A stretch of 64,000 nucleotides of DNA from Methylopila sp. Yamaguchi. Lineage in GTDB: Bacteria > Pseudomonadota > Alphaproteobacteria > Rhizobiales > Methylopilaceae. Positions within the stretch are counted from its first letter, which is position 1. Every line of letters starts with the position of its first letter. Both the position numbers and the translations under genes were made by a program. Below the pieces are notes generated by a model. That model saw only the letters and a program-made list of their open reading frames with translations. It made no database searches and was not told the DNA's origin. The stretch lies in contig NZ_BAUX01000015.1 of assembly GCF_002897035.1 (NCBI RefSeq), forward strand, positions 1 to 64,000. The letters are read 5' to 3'. This document shows, piece by piece, positions 1 through 11,530 of the stretch.

Positions 1-16
1 CGGGCGGACGCGGCGG

Positions 17-691
17 CTAGTGGTGCTTCGCCGCGACTTTCGCGAGGCGGGCGCGACCGAAGATTTCGATCAGCGCAAGCAGGACGCAGGCGTTCAGCAC
101 ATGCCACAGCGGATGCGTCCCGACCGGCGAGTAGGCGCAGGCCGGGCCGTCCAACGTCCGGAACGCCAGCGACGCCGCAAACAGCGCGGCGGCCGCCAGC
201 AGGCCCCTGCCGGCGCTTCGCCGCCAGGGCTCTTTGGCGAGCGAGAGAGCAGCTCCCATGCCGATCAGCGCAAGCAACGCTCCGGCGTAGCCGAGCGACC
301 CGCGCAGCGCGCCGGCCGGCGCGAGAGTGGGCAAGGCGGCTGCGGCGGCGATGAAGGCGGATGTTCCGACGACCGCCCAGAACGCGCCGAGCCCTACGAT
401 GCGGCGGAGAACCAGGCAGAAGTAGACCGCGATGAAAAGCTGGATCGGCGCGACGTCGGCGAGCAGCGCCCATCGCGTCGCGAAGGTGTGGAACAGGAAG
501 CTGCCGACGCCGATGACGGCGACGATCGCGGCCAGGACCAGCGCGGGGCGGTCGCCGCGATGCCGCCGTGCGGCGATCGCGGCGGCCATGATGAACGCGG
601 CGTTGGTCGCGGCGTTTGCGGGCTCCGCCCAGAACGACGCGTCGAGCCGTTCGCAGTACACGCCGAGCACGGGATCGCTCCAGGCGGTCAT
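17..691 (-). CDS. Ceramidase/CREST-family membrane hydrolase
   Basis: A 224-residue, very hydrophobic protein with about seven membrane segments. Near the N-terminus it has the CER...FWAEPANAATN pattern common in bacterial alkaline-ceramidase-like proteins. It also carries the scattered polar residues expected of CREST metal-dependent membrane hydrolases: Ser and His in GSFLFH, an Asp in the next helix (LLADVAP), and two His in HPLWH near the C-terminus. The ATG at 691 is chosen because it lies 20 nt after the stop of the upstream glutathione peroxidase gene; a longer open frame upstream is an artefact of high GC. The substrate is not known and could be a sphingoid or other amide lipid. The two genes are probably co-transcribed. 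Confidence 0.72.
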   Translation of the reverse strand: MTAWSDPVLGVYCERLDASFWAEPANAATNAAFIMAAAIAARRHRGDRPALVLAAIVAVIGVGSFLFHTFATRWALLADVAPIQLFIAVYFCLVLRRIVGLGAFWAVVGTSAFIAAAAALPTLAPAGALRGSLGYAGALLALIGMGAALSLAKEPWRRSAGRGLLAAAALFAASLAFRTLDGPACAYSPVGTHPLWHVLNACVLLALIEIFGRARLAKVAAKHH

Positions 692-711
692 CCCACGCCC
701 CCCGCGAGCGG

Positions 712-1290
712 TCAGCGGACCGAGACGGCGCCCGCGGCGTTCAGTTCGCGCTCGATGGCGGCCACGACCTTCGGATCGGTTGGCTTTGTCGAGGGTCCGA
801 AACTCGCGACCACCCCGCCGTCGGCTCCGATGAGGTACTTGTGAAAATTCCAGCGCGGCGCGCCGTCCGGCGACGAGCGGGCGGCCCAGCGGTAAAACGG
901 ATGCGCGTCCCCGCCCGTGACGTGTTGCTTGGCGGCGAATGGGAAGGTCGCGTTGTGGCTCTCGGCTGAGCGGCGGATCGTGGCCGCGTCGCCGGGCTCC
1001 TGGCGGAAGTCGTCGCTCGGCACCGCGATCACGGCGAGGCCCCGGTCGCGGTAGCGCGCCCAAAGCTCTCCCAGGTCGCCCAGCTGCCCCGCGAAGCCGC
1101 AGCGGGAGGCAGTGTTCACCACGAGAACGGGCTTCCCGACGTAAGCCGCGAGCCGGATCTTGCCGCCCTCCAGCCCGTCGAACGCGAAGGCCGCTGCGGT
1201 GGTCTCGCTGCGTTCGGCGGCGTGCGCCGCGGAGAGGCACACGACCAAGGCGACAAGCGCTCCGGCGAAACGCGCGATCATGGACGGCAT
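712..1290 (-). CDS. Glutathione peroxidase, exported
   Basis: A 192-residue thioredoxin-fold peroxidase with a signal peptide (hydrophobic core about residues 7-22, AHAA cleavage region), so probably periplasmic. The peroxidatic Cys is C64 in NTASRCGF. A Gln (Q97, in DDFRQEPG) and a Trp (W147, in RWNFHKYL) complete the usual triad. It is a Cys enzyme, not selenocysteine. It should reduce hydroperoxides; many bacterial members use thioredoxin rather than glutathione, and the reductant cannot be told here. It is followed 20 nt downstream by the membrane hydrolase gene, which suggests a lipid or peroxide-stress pairing (inference). Confidence 0.88.
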   Translation of the reverse strand: MPSMIARFAGALVALVVCLSAAHAAERSETTAAAFAFDGLEGGKIRLAAYVGKPVLVVNTASRCGFAGQLGDLGELWARYRDRGLAVIAVPSDDFRQEPGDAATIRRSAESHNATFPFAAKQHVTGGDAHPFYRWAARSSPDGAPRWNFHKYLIGADGGVVASFGPSTKPTDPKVVAAIERELNAAGAVSVR

Positions 1291-1363
1291 CTGTCGATCC
1301 TCCGCGGGGGCGTGCTTTCGAGATTCGCGCCCGATGCGAAGCTGGATCAGTCGCGCACGGCGA

Positions 1364-3007
1364 TCAACGCGCGTTCATCATCCGCAGCGGCCCGACTCCG
1401 AAGCTGCCCGGGGTCCTGGCCGGCGTCTTCATCGCCTCAGGGTTCATCGCCGCCACGAGCTGCAGGAACATGGCGCCCGGGAGCGGGGGCGCGAACACGT
1501 AGCCCTGCGCCATACGGACGCCCTTGGCCCGCAGATATTCGAGCTGCTCGAAGCTCTCCACGCCCTCCGCGATGAGCTCGAGGCTCATGTCGTTCGCAAG
1601 CTTCACCATGCTGTCGACGATGGCGATCGAGTAGCGGTCGGTGCCGACCGCGTCGACGAACATCTTGTCCATCTTCATGACGTCGACGCCGAGCTTCAGC
1701 AGGTAGGACAGCCCGCCGTGGCCGGTGCCGACGTCGTCCAACGCCACCCGGACGCCCAGGGCCTGCAGCTTGGCGATGACGAGCCGCGCGCGCGGGATGT
1801 CGTTCAGCGGCTGGCGCTCGGTCACCTCGAACATCAGCTGATTCATGCGAACCGGGGAGCCCTCGAAGATGCGCCGCACGTCGTCGACGATGTCCGAATC
1901 GTCGAAATGGCCCGCGAACAGGTTGAAGCCCACCTTGAGTTGCGGCAGGCGCGCGTAGGCGTCCGCGAGCTCGTCGCGCGCAGCCTCCATGAGGGCGAGC
2001 GTCATCGGGAAGATCTCGCCGCTCGCTTCCGCGAGCGCGATGAACCGGCCCGGGGGCACGATCGTCCCGTTCCGGCGGCGCCAGCGGACCAACACCTCGC
2101 AGCCCGCCAGCTTCCCCGTCGTGATGTCGATCACCGGCTGGTAGTAGGGCACGAACTCGCCGTCGCGGATTCCGTCGGCGATTTCGCGCACGGGACCGCC
2201 CATCCGTCGGCGGAAGAGGTAGACGCCGAACGCCACCACGATCGCGAACACGCCGCCGCCGATGTTGGCGTAGAAGAACAGGCCGGCGTTGGCCCGGAGC
2301 AGCGCGCTGCCCGGCACCTCGATGTCGACCTTGAAGGGGTAGCGCTGCGACGCCGCGGTGGAGATCAGCGACGGCAGACGCGACGGCCCCTCGTCGGCGA
2401 CGTCCTCGACAAGCGAGCGCCGGGCGACCGGCGTGCCGTCGACGGTCGCGAGCTGCGCGATGAAGGCGGCGGTCAGCCGACTTTTGAGGAAGTGCGGAAA
2501 GAGACGCTCGCCTGGGATCAACACGCGGACGGACGTCTGACCTTCGCTCTCCCAGGTCAGCCGGATGAGCTGCGAGGCTCCCGTTTCTCCGATCGAGACG
2601 GTGGCGAGGGTGACGTTCGGGTTGAGCGTGTCGTGTTCCGGCGACGTGCGGCGCACCACGCGCGGCCGGCCGTCCGCCGCGCAGACCGCCGCGCCGGACT
2701 TGTCGAGCAGGGCGATCTCCGCGATGAAGCTCGCCCGCTGCTCGGCCTTCTGGAGCACGTCGGTGACGGACGGCGCGCATCCCGCGACGTTCTTGAGGCC
2801 GACGCCGATCAACGCAGTAGCGGCGTCGTCGAGCCGGGCCTCAGAGAGCGAGAGCACCTCGCCCGCGACGTAGTCCACTTCGCGCTGGGTTCCGGTGATC
2901 AGATTAGCCCCGAGCAGGACGTTGATGCCGATGATCGGGACGGCGGCGAGCGCAATCCCGATCAGCACCGTGTTCCGCCAGGAAGCCCCTCCGTTTCGCA
3001 CCGACAC
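1364..3007 (-). CDS. CSS-domain/EAL c-di-GMP phosphodiesterase
   Basis: A 547-residue membrane sensor. Transmembrane segments lie near residues 13-34 and 243-265 and flank a periplasmic domain with two cysteines (C77, C109), arranged as in the redox-sensing CSS domains of PdeC-type enzymes. The second cysteine is followed by Ala-Ala rather than Ser-Ser. The cytoplasmic EAL domain (from about residue 284) keeps the catalytic set: Glu in CEVLVRW (EVL for EAL), Asn in FNLFAGHF, Glu in FEVTER, the Asp pair in LDDVGTG, Lys in MKMDK, Glu in AEGVE and Gln in AQGYVF. There is no GGDEF domain. It probably hydrolyses c-di-GMP under control of periplasmic redox state. It is transcribed alone. Confidence 0.85.
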   Translation of the reverse strand: MSVRNGGASWRNTVLIGIALAAVPIIGINVLLGANLITGTQREVDYVAGEVLSLSEARLDDAATALIGVGLKNVAGCAPSVTDVLQKAEQRASFIAEIALLDKSGAAVCAADGRPRVVRRTSPEHDTLNPNVTLATVSIGETGASQLIRLTWESEGQTSVRVLIPGERLFPHFLKSRLTAAFIAQLATVDGTPVARRSLVEDVADEGPSRLPSLISTAASQRYPFKVDIEVPGSALLRANAGLFFYANIGGGVFAIVVAFGVYLFRRRMGGPVREIADGIRDGEFVPYYQPVIDITTGKLAGCEVLVRWRRRNGTIVPPGRFIALAEASGEIFPMTLALMEAARDELADAYARLPQLKVGFNLFAGHFDDSDIVDDVRRIFEGSPVRMNQLMFEVTERQPLNDIPRARLVIAKLQALGVRVALDDVGTGHGGLSYLLKLGVDVMKMDKMFVDAVGTDRYSIAIVDSMVKLANDMSLELIAEGVESFEQLEYLRAKGVRMAQGYVFAPPLPGAMFLQLVAAMNPEAMKTPARTPGSFGVGPLRMMNAR

Positions 3008-3090
3008 CCCGCCTCAGAGCCTGCCTCTGCGTCCAGGAACGGCGAAGCGCGCAAGCTCGATGAAAATGCGCGTTCTAGCTTAATGCGAGG

Positions 3091-5397
<2,307 letters not shown>

Positions 5398-5472
5398 TGA
5401 TCGATCCCCTCCGCGGCCGCTCTCTAGGTCGGACGTCTAATGCGGCCTTTTCGCACAGTTTTTGAAATTGGC

Positions 5473-5490
5473 CACCCTCAACTGAGGGTG
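5473..5490. promoter_or_regulatory. Perfect palindrome upstream of maeB (operator candidate)
   Basis: The arms CACCCTCA and TGAGGGTG are separated by 2 nt, about 75 nt upstream of the maeB start. The 230-nt gap 5398-5627 holds no gene. There is no T-run after the palindrome on either strand, so a regulator site is more likely than a terminator. No convincing -35/-10 pair was found. Confidence 0.4.
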
Positions 5491-5627
5491 ACTCGCCCCG
5501 CTCTGGTCTCCTCGAGGCCGCGGATCATCGGGCGCTCGCGTCCGCCGCCGCCAACGGCGCGCCCGAGATTTTCTAGTCCGCCGCTGGCATCCGGCGGCGA
5601 CGGCAGTCGTTCAACCCTTGCAACAGC

Positions 5628-6674
5628 CTAGACCCCCATCTTCGGCGGCAGCACGGCCGAGAGCACGTCGGCGAGCCTGTCGAGCGGGTTTGTCTCCAAT
5701 GTGCGCAATCCGTCCAGTCTGTTGATCCAGTCCAGGAGAGCGAGCGCGGAAACGCTGCTCTCGAGGGCCAGATTTGAACGGACGTGAGTCGCAATCTCCC
5801 GGGCGTCACGGGCGGGCGGGCGGTAGCCGTCCGGCCGCGCGACGACGGTTGGCCGCCGCGCGGCGATCGCCTCGGCGATCATCGACATCGAGTCGGCCGT
5901 CACGATGATGGCGTCGGTTGCGAAAACGTCGGCGTTCGACATCAAGCCGCCCCTGCGAAAATCGATGATCGTCACCTTGGCGCCCCGCGGCGCCAGCTCC
6001 GAGACGAAGGCGTCGAACGCGTCCGGGGGCGTGCGGCGCGAATTCGACACGACGACTTCAAGACCTGCCGCCGTCAGGGTCCGAACGATCGCGGCGAAAC
6101 CCTGGAAGTCTTGGTCCGTAAAGGTGTGAAACTTCGTGACCCCTCCGAGCATGAGGGCGACCCGCTTCCGCTCGGCGCCCCGGCGGGGCGGCGGGAGCAG
6201 GTCGGGGTCGATCTCACTCGGGCGGAGCACGACCTCGCCGGGGCCAAAGCCAAGGCGGGGTTGGTCCGGCCGCAGGAGAAGATCGAACTCACGGATCAGC
6301 GGAAGCTTTGGAAAGCCGAAGTAGATGGATCGGGCGCCGGTCGCGCGCGCGAGCGCGATGTTCGCCGCGCCGGTCGAAGGGCCGGCGGACACCACGATAT
6401 CGAACGGCTCGCGCGCAAGAGCCACAGGGGACGGCGCGTCCGCGTGCGCCGCCTCGTACCGCGCCGACCAAAACCTCTCGAACGGCGCCAGCCGCGCGTG
6501 AAGGCGGTCCAGCCGGCGGGAGCCCGCGCCGCGTTCGCGAACCCCGAGGGACCGCGTGTGCACCGCTCGCCGGCGCGCTACCGCGGTCAGCACGCCGAGC
6601 GTGATGCGGTCATGGCCTGCGACGCCGTCCGACAGCGCGATCGCGCGCAGAGGACGTCCGGTCAGTCCGCTCAC
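5628..6674 (-). CDS. ELM1/GtrOC1-family putative nucleotide-diphospho-sugar glycosyltransferase
   Basis: A 348-residue protein of the ELM1 family (formerly DUF1022). Typical patterns are the N-terminal ALSDGVAGHD, the VVSAGPSTGAAN segment, the MLGGVTKFHTF motif at mid-protein and the VTADSMSMIAEA segment near the C-terminus. The fold is GT-B-like; bacterial relatives are found with envelope glycolipid genes, although the eukaryotic ELM1 name refers to mitochondrial fission. The start is GTG at 6674, 1 nt after the stop of the glycosyltransferase gene upstream, so the two are translationally coupled. The precise substrate is unknown. Confidence 0.78.
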   Translation of the reverse strand: MSGLTGRPLRAIALSDGVAGHDRITLGVLTAVARRRAVHTRSLGVRERGAGSRRLDRLHARLAPFERFWSARYEAAHADAPSPVALAREPFDIVVSAGPSTGAANIALARATGARSIYFGFPKLPLIREFDLLLRPDQPRLGFGPGEVVLRPSEIDPDLLPPPRRGAERKRVALMLGGVTKFHTFTDQDFQGFAAIVRTLTAAGLEVVVSNSRRTPPDAFDAFVSELAPRGAKVTIIDFRRGGLMSNADVFATDAIIVTADSMSMIAEAIAARRPTVVARPDGYRPPARDAREIATHVRSNLALESSVSALALLDWINRLDGLRTLETNPLDRLADVLSAVLPPKMGV

Positions 6675-6675
6675 G

Positions 6676-7416
6676 TCATTCCCGCCAGTTGGCCGCGATC
6701 CACGGCGTCGGCCGGACGTGCTTGTAGATCCGCTTCACCGGCGGCGCGGGCCAGCGGCCGTCGCGGGCTTCGTCGGGATTGGGCCGACCCGTGAAGCAAA
6801 TGACCTTGGCGTCCGCGGGCAGCTCGGGCGTCTTGATGAAGTTCAGAGGCCAGCGCGGCATCAGGCTGTGCTTGAAGCTGACGCACCACGGCGCGGGCCA
6901 GTACCGCTTTCGCTCCCCGATCGTGCGCGAGATGTAGGTTTGGCTGTTCTGATGACTCGCGATCGTGCCCGCCGGATCCTTCATGAAGGCCTCGTAGATC
7001 TCCGGAAAGGCGCCGACTTCGAACCGGTAGACTGAGGTGTTGCCGATCCCTTTTCCCATCTGCGTCCAGTTCTCGGCGACCACGAAGTCCGCCTCGGGCG
7101 CGTAGTCGAAAAAGGGGTCGAGGTCGCCGGTGATCACGACGTCCAGGTCGAGGAACAGCACCCGGCCGGATATGCCCTCCAGCGTGCGCGCCCAGAGCGA
7201 GACCTTGCGCCACGACTTCCACATGTGGCTCGGCGGCATGTCGATCGGCGGCAGCGGATGAATCTCGACCTCCGGCCGGACGCCCGCGCCGTCATTGGTG
7301 TAGCAAACCAGTCGAAACGGACGGCGCGTGTTGCGCGCGATCATCGCGTAGAGCTTGTTGACGTAATCCGCACCGTACAGGCTCCCCCAGCGGATGCAGA
7401 TGAACGTTTGCGTCAT
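6676..7416 (-). CDS. Glycosyltransferase, GT-A fold
   Basis: A 246-residue protein opening with MTQTFICIRWGSLYGADYV. The acidic metal-binding motif lies in FLDLDVVITGD (about residue 100), followed by a segment (AENWTQMGKGIGNTSVYRF) usual for GT8-like transferases. There is no signal peptide, so it is cytoplasmic. The ATG at 7416 is chosen; a longer reading adds 15 unlikely residues. It forms a two-gene operon with the ELM1-family gene, which suggests both act on one envelope polysaccharide or glycolipid. The donor and acceptor cannot be read from sequence. Confidence 0.75.
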   Translation of the reverse strand: MTQTFICIRWGSLYGADYVNKLYAMIARNTRRPFRLVCYTNDGAGVRPEVEIHPLPPIDMPPSHMWKSWRKVSLWARTLEGISGRVLFLDLDVVITGDLDPFFDYAPEADFVVAENWTQMGKGIGNTSVYRFEVGAFPEIYEAFMKDPAGTIASHQNSQTYISRTIGERKRYWPAPWCVSFKHSLMPRWPLNFIKTPELPADAKVICFTGRPNPDEARDGRWPAPPVKRIYKHVRPTPWIAANWRE

Positions 7417-7586
7417 GGAAGGCGGCCTCGGAGTTGCGCAGCGGCGGAGCGGCCGCACCATGCCTGCGAACGGCGCACGCTTTCAAGCCGACCGGTCGTC
7501 AAGCGCAGGGCGGAACCGGATCATGCGTGCGAACGCTAAGCGTCGGGCGCGCCGAGCGCCGCGTCGGAGGGAGATCATCCTCGAGC

Positions 7587-9569
7587 ATGAAGAAGCGGCA
7601 TGGAATTATCGGGGTCGCGCTTGCGCTCGGCCTGACCTTCGTCGGTCTCGCTTTGGCGCCTGCGGTCGCGAACCGCTTCGCCGCCTCGGAAGTGGACAGC
7701 GCTCTTGAGCGGATCCGGCGGCTGAACACGGCCGTCGCGAGCCGCGGGGAAGTCGAGTACGACCTGTTCCGGCAGTCGCTCGTCGTCACGAACATCGCGG
7801 TGGACTCTCCGGGCGCCGACGGCGCCAAGATCCAGATCGGCCGGCTCACGGTCCAGCGGCCGGGAGGCCGAGAGAATCGCATGGTGGCGGACTCGATCCG
7901 CCTCGAGAACGTATCCGTCGCCCTCGCGAACGAAACGCTCGCCATCCCGACCATCGAGATCGCCGGCTACGAGGGCCCGGCCCAGGGTCTCGTCAGTCCG
8001 CCCCGGGTCGGGCGAGCGGCGCGCACGCAGGCGGACATGATCGCGCAGGTGTCGATCCGCAGCGGGCGCGTGCCCGAGATGACGAGCGTCAACGCCGACC
8101 TGAAGTCCACTCGCACCATCCGCAATCTGGTCCTCGACGCCGCGACCAACGGGGTCGTCAGCCGAGCGACGATCGAGAGCGTCGAGTTCTCGATGAGTCC
8201 GCGGCCCGGCGCCGGCGCGGACGCAACCAACACGCTCCGCCTCGGCGCGGCTACGCTTGAGGGCGTCAGCCTGCCGACGCTGATGCGCTTCGAGGCGGGC
8301 GACGGACAGGGCGAGCGCGAGATCGCCGTGGCGCGGGCCGAGGTTCAGGGCGCCTCCCTGCGGGCGCCGACCGCATCCTATGGCGTGATGAACGCGACCG
8401 TCGGACGGCTGTCGCTCGAGGGCCTGGCGCTGCGCCCCCTCGCCTTCCCGACCCAGGCCATCGATCAGCTGGCCGACAGGACGCGCTCAAGCGACCCGCT
8501 GACGCCGGCCGAGGTTCGCCAGCTGATGCTGATGGCCGTCGACGGGGTGCGGGCCGTGGCGATCGACCGGTTCGCCGCCGCCGACGCGGCGCTGTCGTTC
8601 GACGACGAGGGGCCCCGCAGCGCGTCCTTCGGACTGCTTGAGGTCGCCGCGGTCGCGGACGGCCGCGTCGGGGGGCTTCGGTTCGAAGCCTTTCGCGCCG
8701 GGACGACGGAAACCTCGGCGGCGGCCGGAAGCGGCGCCATCACGGACTTCGACGCCACCGGGCTGCTCGCCTACGCCCAGGAGGTCGGCGACGACAAGAT
8801 CCTGCTCACGAGCACGCCGCCGGCTGAGAAGATGATGGGCCTGACGCCGCGCGCCGCCTCCGCCGAACTTACGGACGTCGAGATCGTCCGAGCTGGAAAC
8901 GTGGTTCGCGCAGCCAAGCTGCGCACCGGTCAACGGGGCGCCGTCGCGGCGGCGTTGCCGAACCACATCAGCGTCGCCGTCGAGCGCCTGCGGGCGCCCC
9001 TGCCGCCGCGGTGGCGGATCGGCCGCTATCTGCAGGACGCGGGAGTCGAGGAGATCGATCTGAGCTTCGCCGCCGGCGTCTCGCTCGACGCCACCACCCA
9101 GATCCTGAAGCTCGAGCAGCTCGCCTACGACGCTCCGGGCGTCGCCGAGGTAAGCCTTACCGGCGCGCTCGCCCACGTCGACCCCAAGGTCGTTGTGGAA
9201 CGGGGCGGCGAACTGATCCAGAAGCTGTCCGAGGTGACGGTCGAGCCCTTCGCGCTGAAGGTCGTGGACCACGGCGGCCTCGCCGCCGCGCTCGCCTACG
9301 CCGCGGACCGGGTTGGCCGTCCGCCCGACGTCTACCGGGAGGAGCTGGCGCAACAGGTCGAGCAGACGGTGGTCGAGATCCTCGGCCCTTCGGCCGACGC
9401 GTCGGGGCGCGCGCTCGGGCTGTTCATCCGCAAGGGCGGCGCGCTCGACGTGGCGATCACGCCCAAGGGCGCCGACACGCGCCTGCTTCGCGTGCTCGGC
9501 CTGATCGGACTGGGCCCCGTTGGGCTTGCCCAAGCGCTCGACCTGACGATCGTCACCCGGGACGGGTGA
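7587..9569 (+). CDS. Membrane-anchored protein of unknown function
   Basis: I do not recognise this 660-residue protein. It begins MKKRHGIIGVAL, and residues about 6-27 form a single hydrophobic segment that acts as a signal or anchor, so the bulk should be periplasmic. The body has alternating polar and hydrophobic strands and repeated phrases of the type RLENVSVALAN, RLGAATLEGVSL and RLSLEGLALRPL. These suggest a long beta-rich fold reminiscent of AsmA/TamB-like or other envelope scaffolds, though this is inference. There are no catalytic motifs and very few cysteines. The ATG at 7587 follows a GGAGGGAG stretch at 7566-7573. It is divergent from the glycosyltransferase gene and convergent with aspS. 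Confidence 0.7.
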   Translation: MKKRHGIIGVALALGLTFVGLALAPAVANRFAASEVDSALERIRRLNTAVASRGEVEYDLFRQSLVVTNIAVDSPGADGAKIQIGRLTVQRPGGRENRMVADSIRLENVSVALANETLAIPTIEIAGYEGPAQGLVSPPRVGRAARTQADMIAQVSIRSGRVPEMTSVNADLKSTRTIRNLVLDAATNGVVSRATIESVEFSMSPRPGAGADATNTLRLGAATLEGVSLPTLMRFEAGDGQGEREIAVARAEVQGASLRAPTASYGVMNATVGRLSLEGLALRPLAFPTQAIDQLADRTRSSDPLTPAEVRQLMLMAVDGVRAVAIDRFAAADAALSFDDEGPRSASFGLLEVAAVADGRVGGLRFEAFRAGTTETSAAAGSGAITDFDATGLLAYAQEVGDDKILLTSTPPAEKMMGLTPRAASAELTDVEIVRAGNVVRAAKLRTGQRGAVAAALPNHISVAVERLRAPLPPRWRIGRYLQDAGVEEIDLSFAAGVSLDATTQILKLEQLAYDAPGVAEVSLTGALAHVDPKVVVERGGELIQKLSEVTVEPFALKVVDHGGLAAALAYAADRVGRPPDVYREELAQQVEQTVVEILGPSADASGRALGLFIRKGGALDVAITPKGADTRLLRVLGLIGLGPVGLAQALDLTIVTRDG

Positions 9570-9579
9570 CCGGAGAGGG

Positions 9580-11352
9580 TCACGCCTTCGGCAGCGCCGT
9601 CCGGAGGTGCAGCTCCTTGAGCTGCTGCGGGGTCGCCGGCGTCGGCGCGCCCATCAGCAGGTCCTCGGCGCGCTGGTTCATCGGGAAGATGGAGATCTCG
9701 CGCAGGTTGGTCGAGCCTGTGAGCAGCATCACGATGCGGTCCACGCCCGCCGCCATGCCGCCGTGGGGCGGCGCGCCGTACTGGAACGCGCGGTACATGC
9801 CGCCGAACCGGTCGATCACCGTCTGCTCGTCATAGCCGGCGAGCTCGAAGGCCTTCACCATCGTCTCCGGACGGTGGTTGCGGATGCCGCCGGAGGCGAT
9901 CTCATAGCCGTTGCAGGCGATGTCGTACTGGAACGCCTTGATGGTGAGCGGGTCCTGGTTCTTCAGCGCGTCGAGCCCGCCCTGCGGCATCGAGAACGGG
10001 TTGTGGCTGAAGTCGACCTTCTTCTCCTCCTCGTTCCACTCGTAGAACGGAAAGTCGACGATCCAGGCGAGTTCGAACCGGTCGTGGTCCACGAGCTTCA
10101 GTTCCTCGCCCACGCGAGTGCGCGCCGCGCCTGCGAACTTGACGAAGGTCGCGGGGTCGCCCGCGACGAAGAAGGCGGCGTCGCCTTCCTTGAGGCCGAG
10201 CTGCTCGCGGATCGCGGCGGTGCGCTCGGGACCGATGTTGTTCGCGATCGGCCCCGCGCCCTCGCCGCCCTCGCGCCACATCACATAGCCGAGGCCCGGC
10301 TGGCCCTCGCCCTGCGCCCAGGAGTTCATGCGGTCGCAGAAGGCGCGGCTGCCGCCGGTCGGCCCCGGGATCGCCCAGACCTGATTGCCTTCGGTCTCAA
10401 GAATGCGCGCGAACACCTTGAAGCTCGAGCCGCGGAAGTGCTCCGAGACGTCCTGCATCACCAGCGGGTTGCGCAGGTCCGGCTTGTCGGAGCCGTACTT
10501 CCGCATGGCCTCCGCGTAGGGGATACGCGGCCAGCTCTTCGTGACCGGCTTGCCGCCCGCGAACTGCTCGAACACGCCGGTGATCACCGGCTCGACGGCC
10601 GCGAACACGTCCTCCTGCTCCACGAAGCTCATTTCCAGGTCGAGCTGGTAGAACTCCCCGGGCAGCCGGTCGGCCCGCGGGTCCTCGTCGCGGAAGCAGG
10701 GCGCGATCTGGAAGTAGCGGTCGAAGCCGCTCATCATGATGAGCTGCTTGTACTGCTGGGGCGCCTGCGGCAGCGCGTAGAACTTGCCGGGATGGATGCG
10801 GCTCGGCACCAGGAAGTCGCGCGCGCCCTCGGGGCTGGAGGCCGTCAGGATCGGGGTCTGGAACTCAAAGAAGCCTTGCCCCTTCATCTTGGCGCGCATG
10901 GCGTCGATGATCGCGCCGCGGGTCATGATGTTCCTGTGCAGCTTCTCGCGGCGCAGATCGAGGAAGCGGTAGCGGAGACGCGTCTCTTCCGGATAGTCCT
11001 GGTCGCCGAACACCGGGAGCGGCAGCTCGGCCGCCGGGCCAAGCACCTCGATCTCCCGCGCGTAAATCTCGACCTGACCGGTCGGCAGCTCGGCGTTCTC
11101 TGTGCCGGCGGGGCGGGTGCGGACGGCGCCGTCGATGCGGATCACCCATTCCGAGCGCACCGTCTCACCGAGCTTGAACGCCGGGCTGTCGGGATCGACG
11201 ACCACTTGCGTCAGGCCGTAGTGGTCGCGCAGGTCGATGAACAGCACGCCGCCGTGGTCGCGGACGCGATGGACCCAGCCAGACAGGCGAACGGTCTCGC
11301 CGACATGGTCGGAGCGGAGTTCGCCGCAGGTGTGGGTGCGGTAGCGGTGCAT
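9580..11352 (-). CDS. aspS: Aspartyl-tRNA synthetase, probably non-discriminating
   Basis: A 590-residue bacterial-type class II synthetase. It has an N-terminal OB-fold anticodon-binding domain (about 1-110), motif 2 ([10 protein letters not shown]), a GAD insertion, and motif 3 near the C-terminus ([14 protein letters not shown]). It charges tRNA-Asp. The OB domain carries RDHGG and RPAGTEN; the His and Gly match the positions reported in Pseudomonas aeruginosa AspRS to permit charging of tRNA-Asn as well. The enzyme may therefore feed the GatCAB route to Asn-tRNA. The ATG at 11352 gives the usual family start ([12 protein letters not shown]). Confidence 0.96.
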   Translation of the reverse strand: MHRYRTHTCGELRSDHVGETVRLSGWVHRVRDHGGVLFIDLRDHYGLTQVVVDPDSPAFKLGETVRSEWVIRIDGAVRTRPAGTENAELPTGQVEIYAREIEVLGPAAELPLPVFGDQDYPEETRLRYRFLDLRREKLHRNIMTRGAIIDAMRAKMKGQGFFEFQTPILTASSPEGARDFLVPSRIHPGKFYALPQAPQQYKQLIMMSGFDRYFQIAPCFRDEDPRADRLPGEFYQLDLEMSFVEQEDVFAAVEPVITGVFEQFAGGKPVTKSWPRIPYAEAMRKYGSDKPDLRNPLVMQDVSEHFRGSSFKVFARILETEGNQVWAIPGPTGGSRAFCDRMNSWAQGEGQPGLGYVMWREGGEGAGPIANNIGPERTAAIREQLGLKEGDAAFFVAGDPATFVKFAGAARTRVGEELKLVDHDRFELAWIVDFPFYEWNEEEKKVDFSHNPFSMPQGGLDALKNQDPLTIKAFQYDIACNGYEIASGGIRNHRPETMVKAFELAGYDEQTVIDRFGGMYRAFQYGAPPHGGMAAGVDRIVMLLTGSTNLREISIFPMNQRAEDLLMGAPTPATPQQLKELHLRTALPKA

Positions 11353-11530
11353 CTTGGTGTCGTCCCAGGTCGTTCGGCGCGCAGCCGGAAAAGCCGCGGG
11401 ACCACGGCATGGGCGCGGTCCGCTTGTCAAGACGACCCCAACGACACCACCGGAAGGCGCTTGCAATGCGCGCATAACGCGCATTTAATCCGCAACACAC
11501 TCTAGTCAACGGCGTGAGGGGCGCCACACA

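Noticed and set aside
9607-11505. Long plus-strand open frame opposite aspS
   Set aside because: The opposite strand encodes a complete AspRS with all class II motifs. The frame is Arg/Ala/His-rich, as expected of antisense in high-GC DNA.
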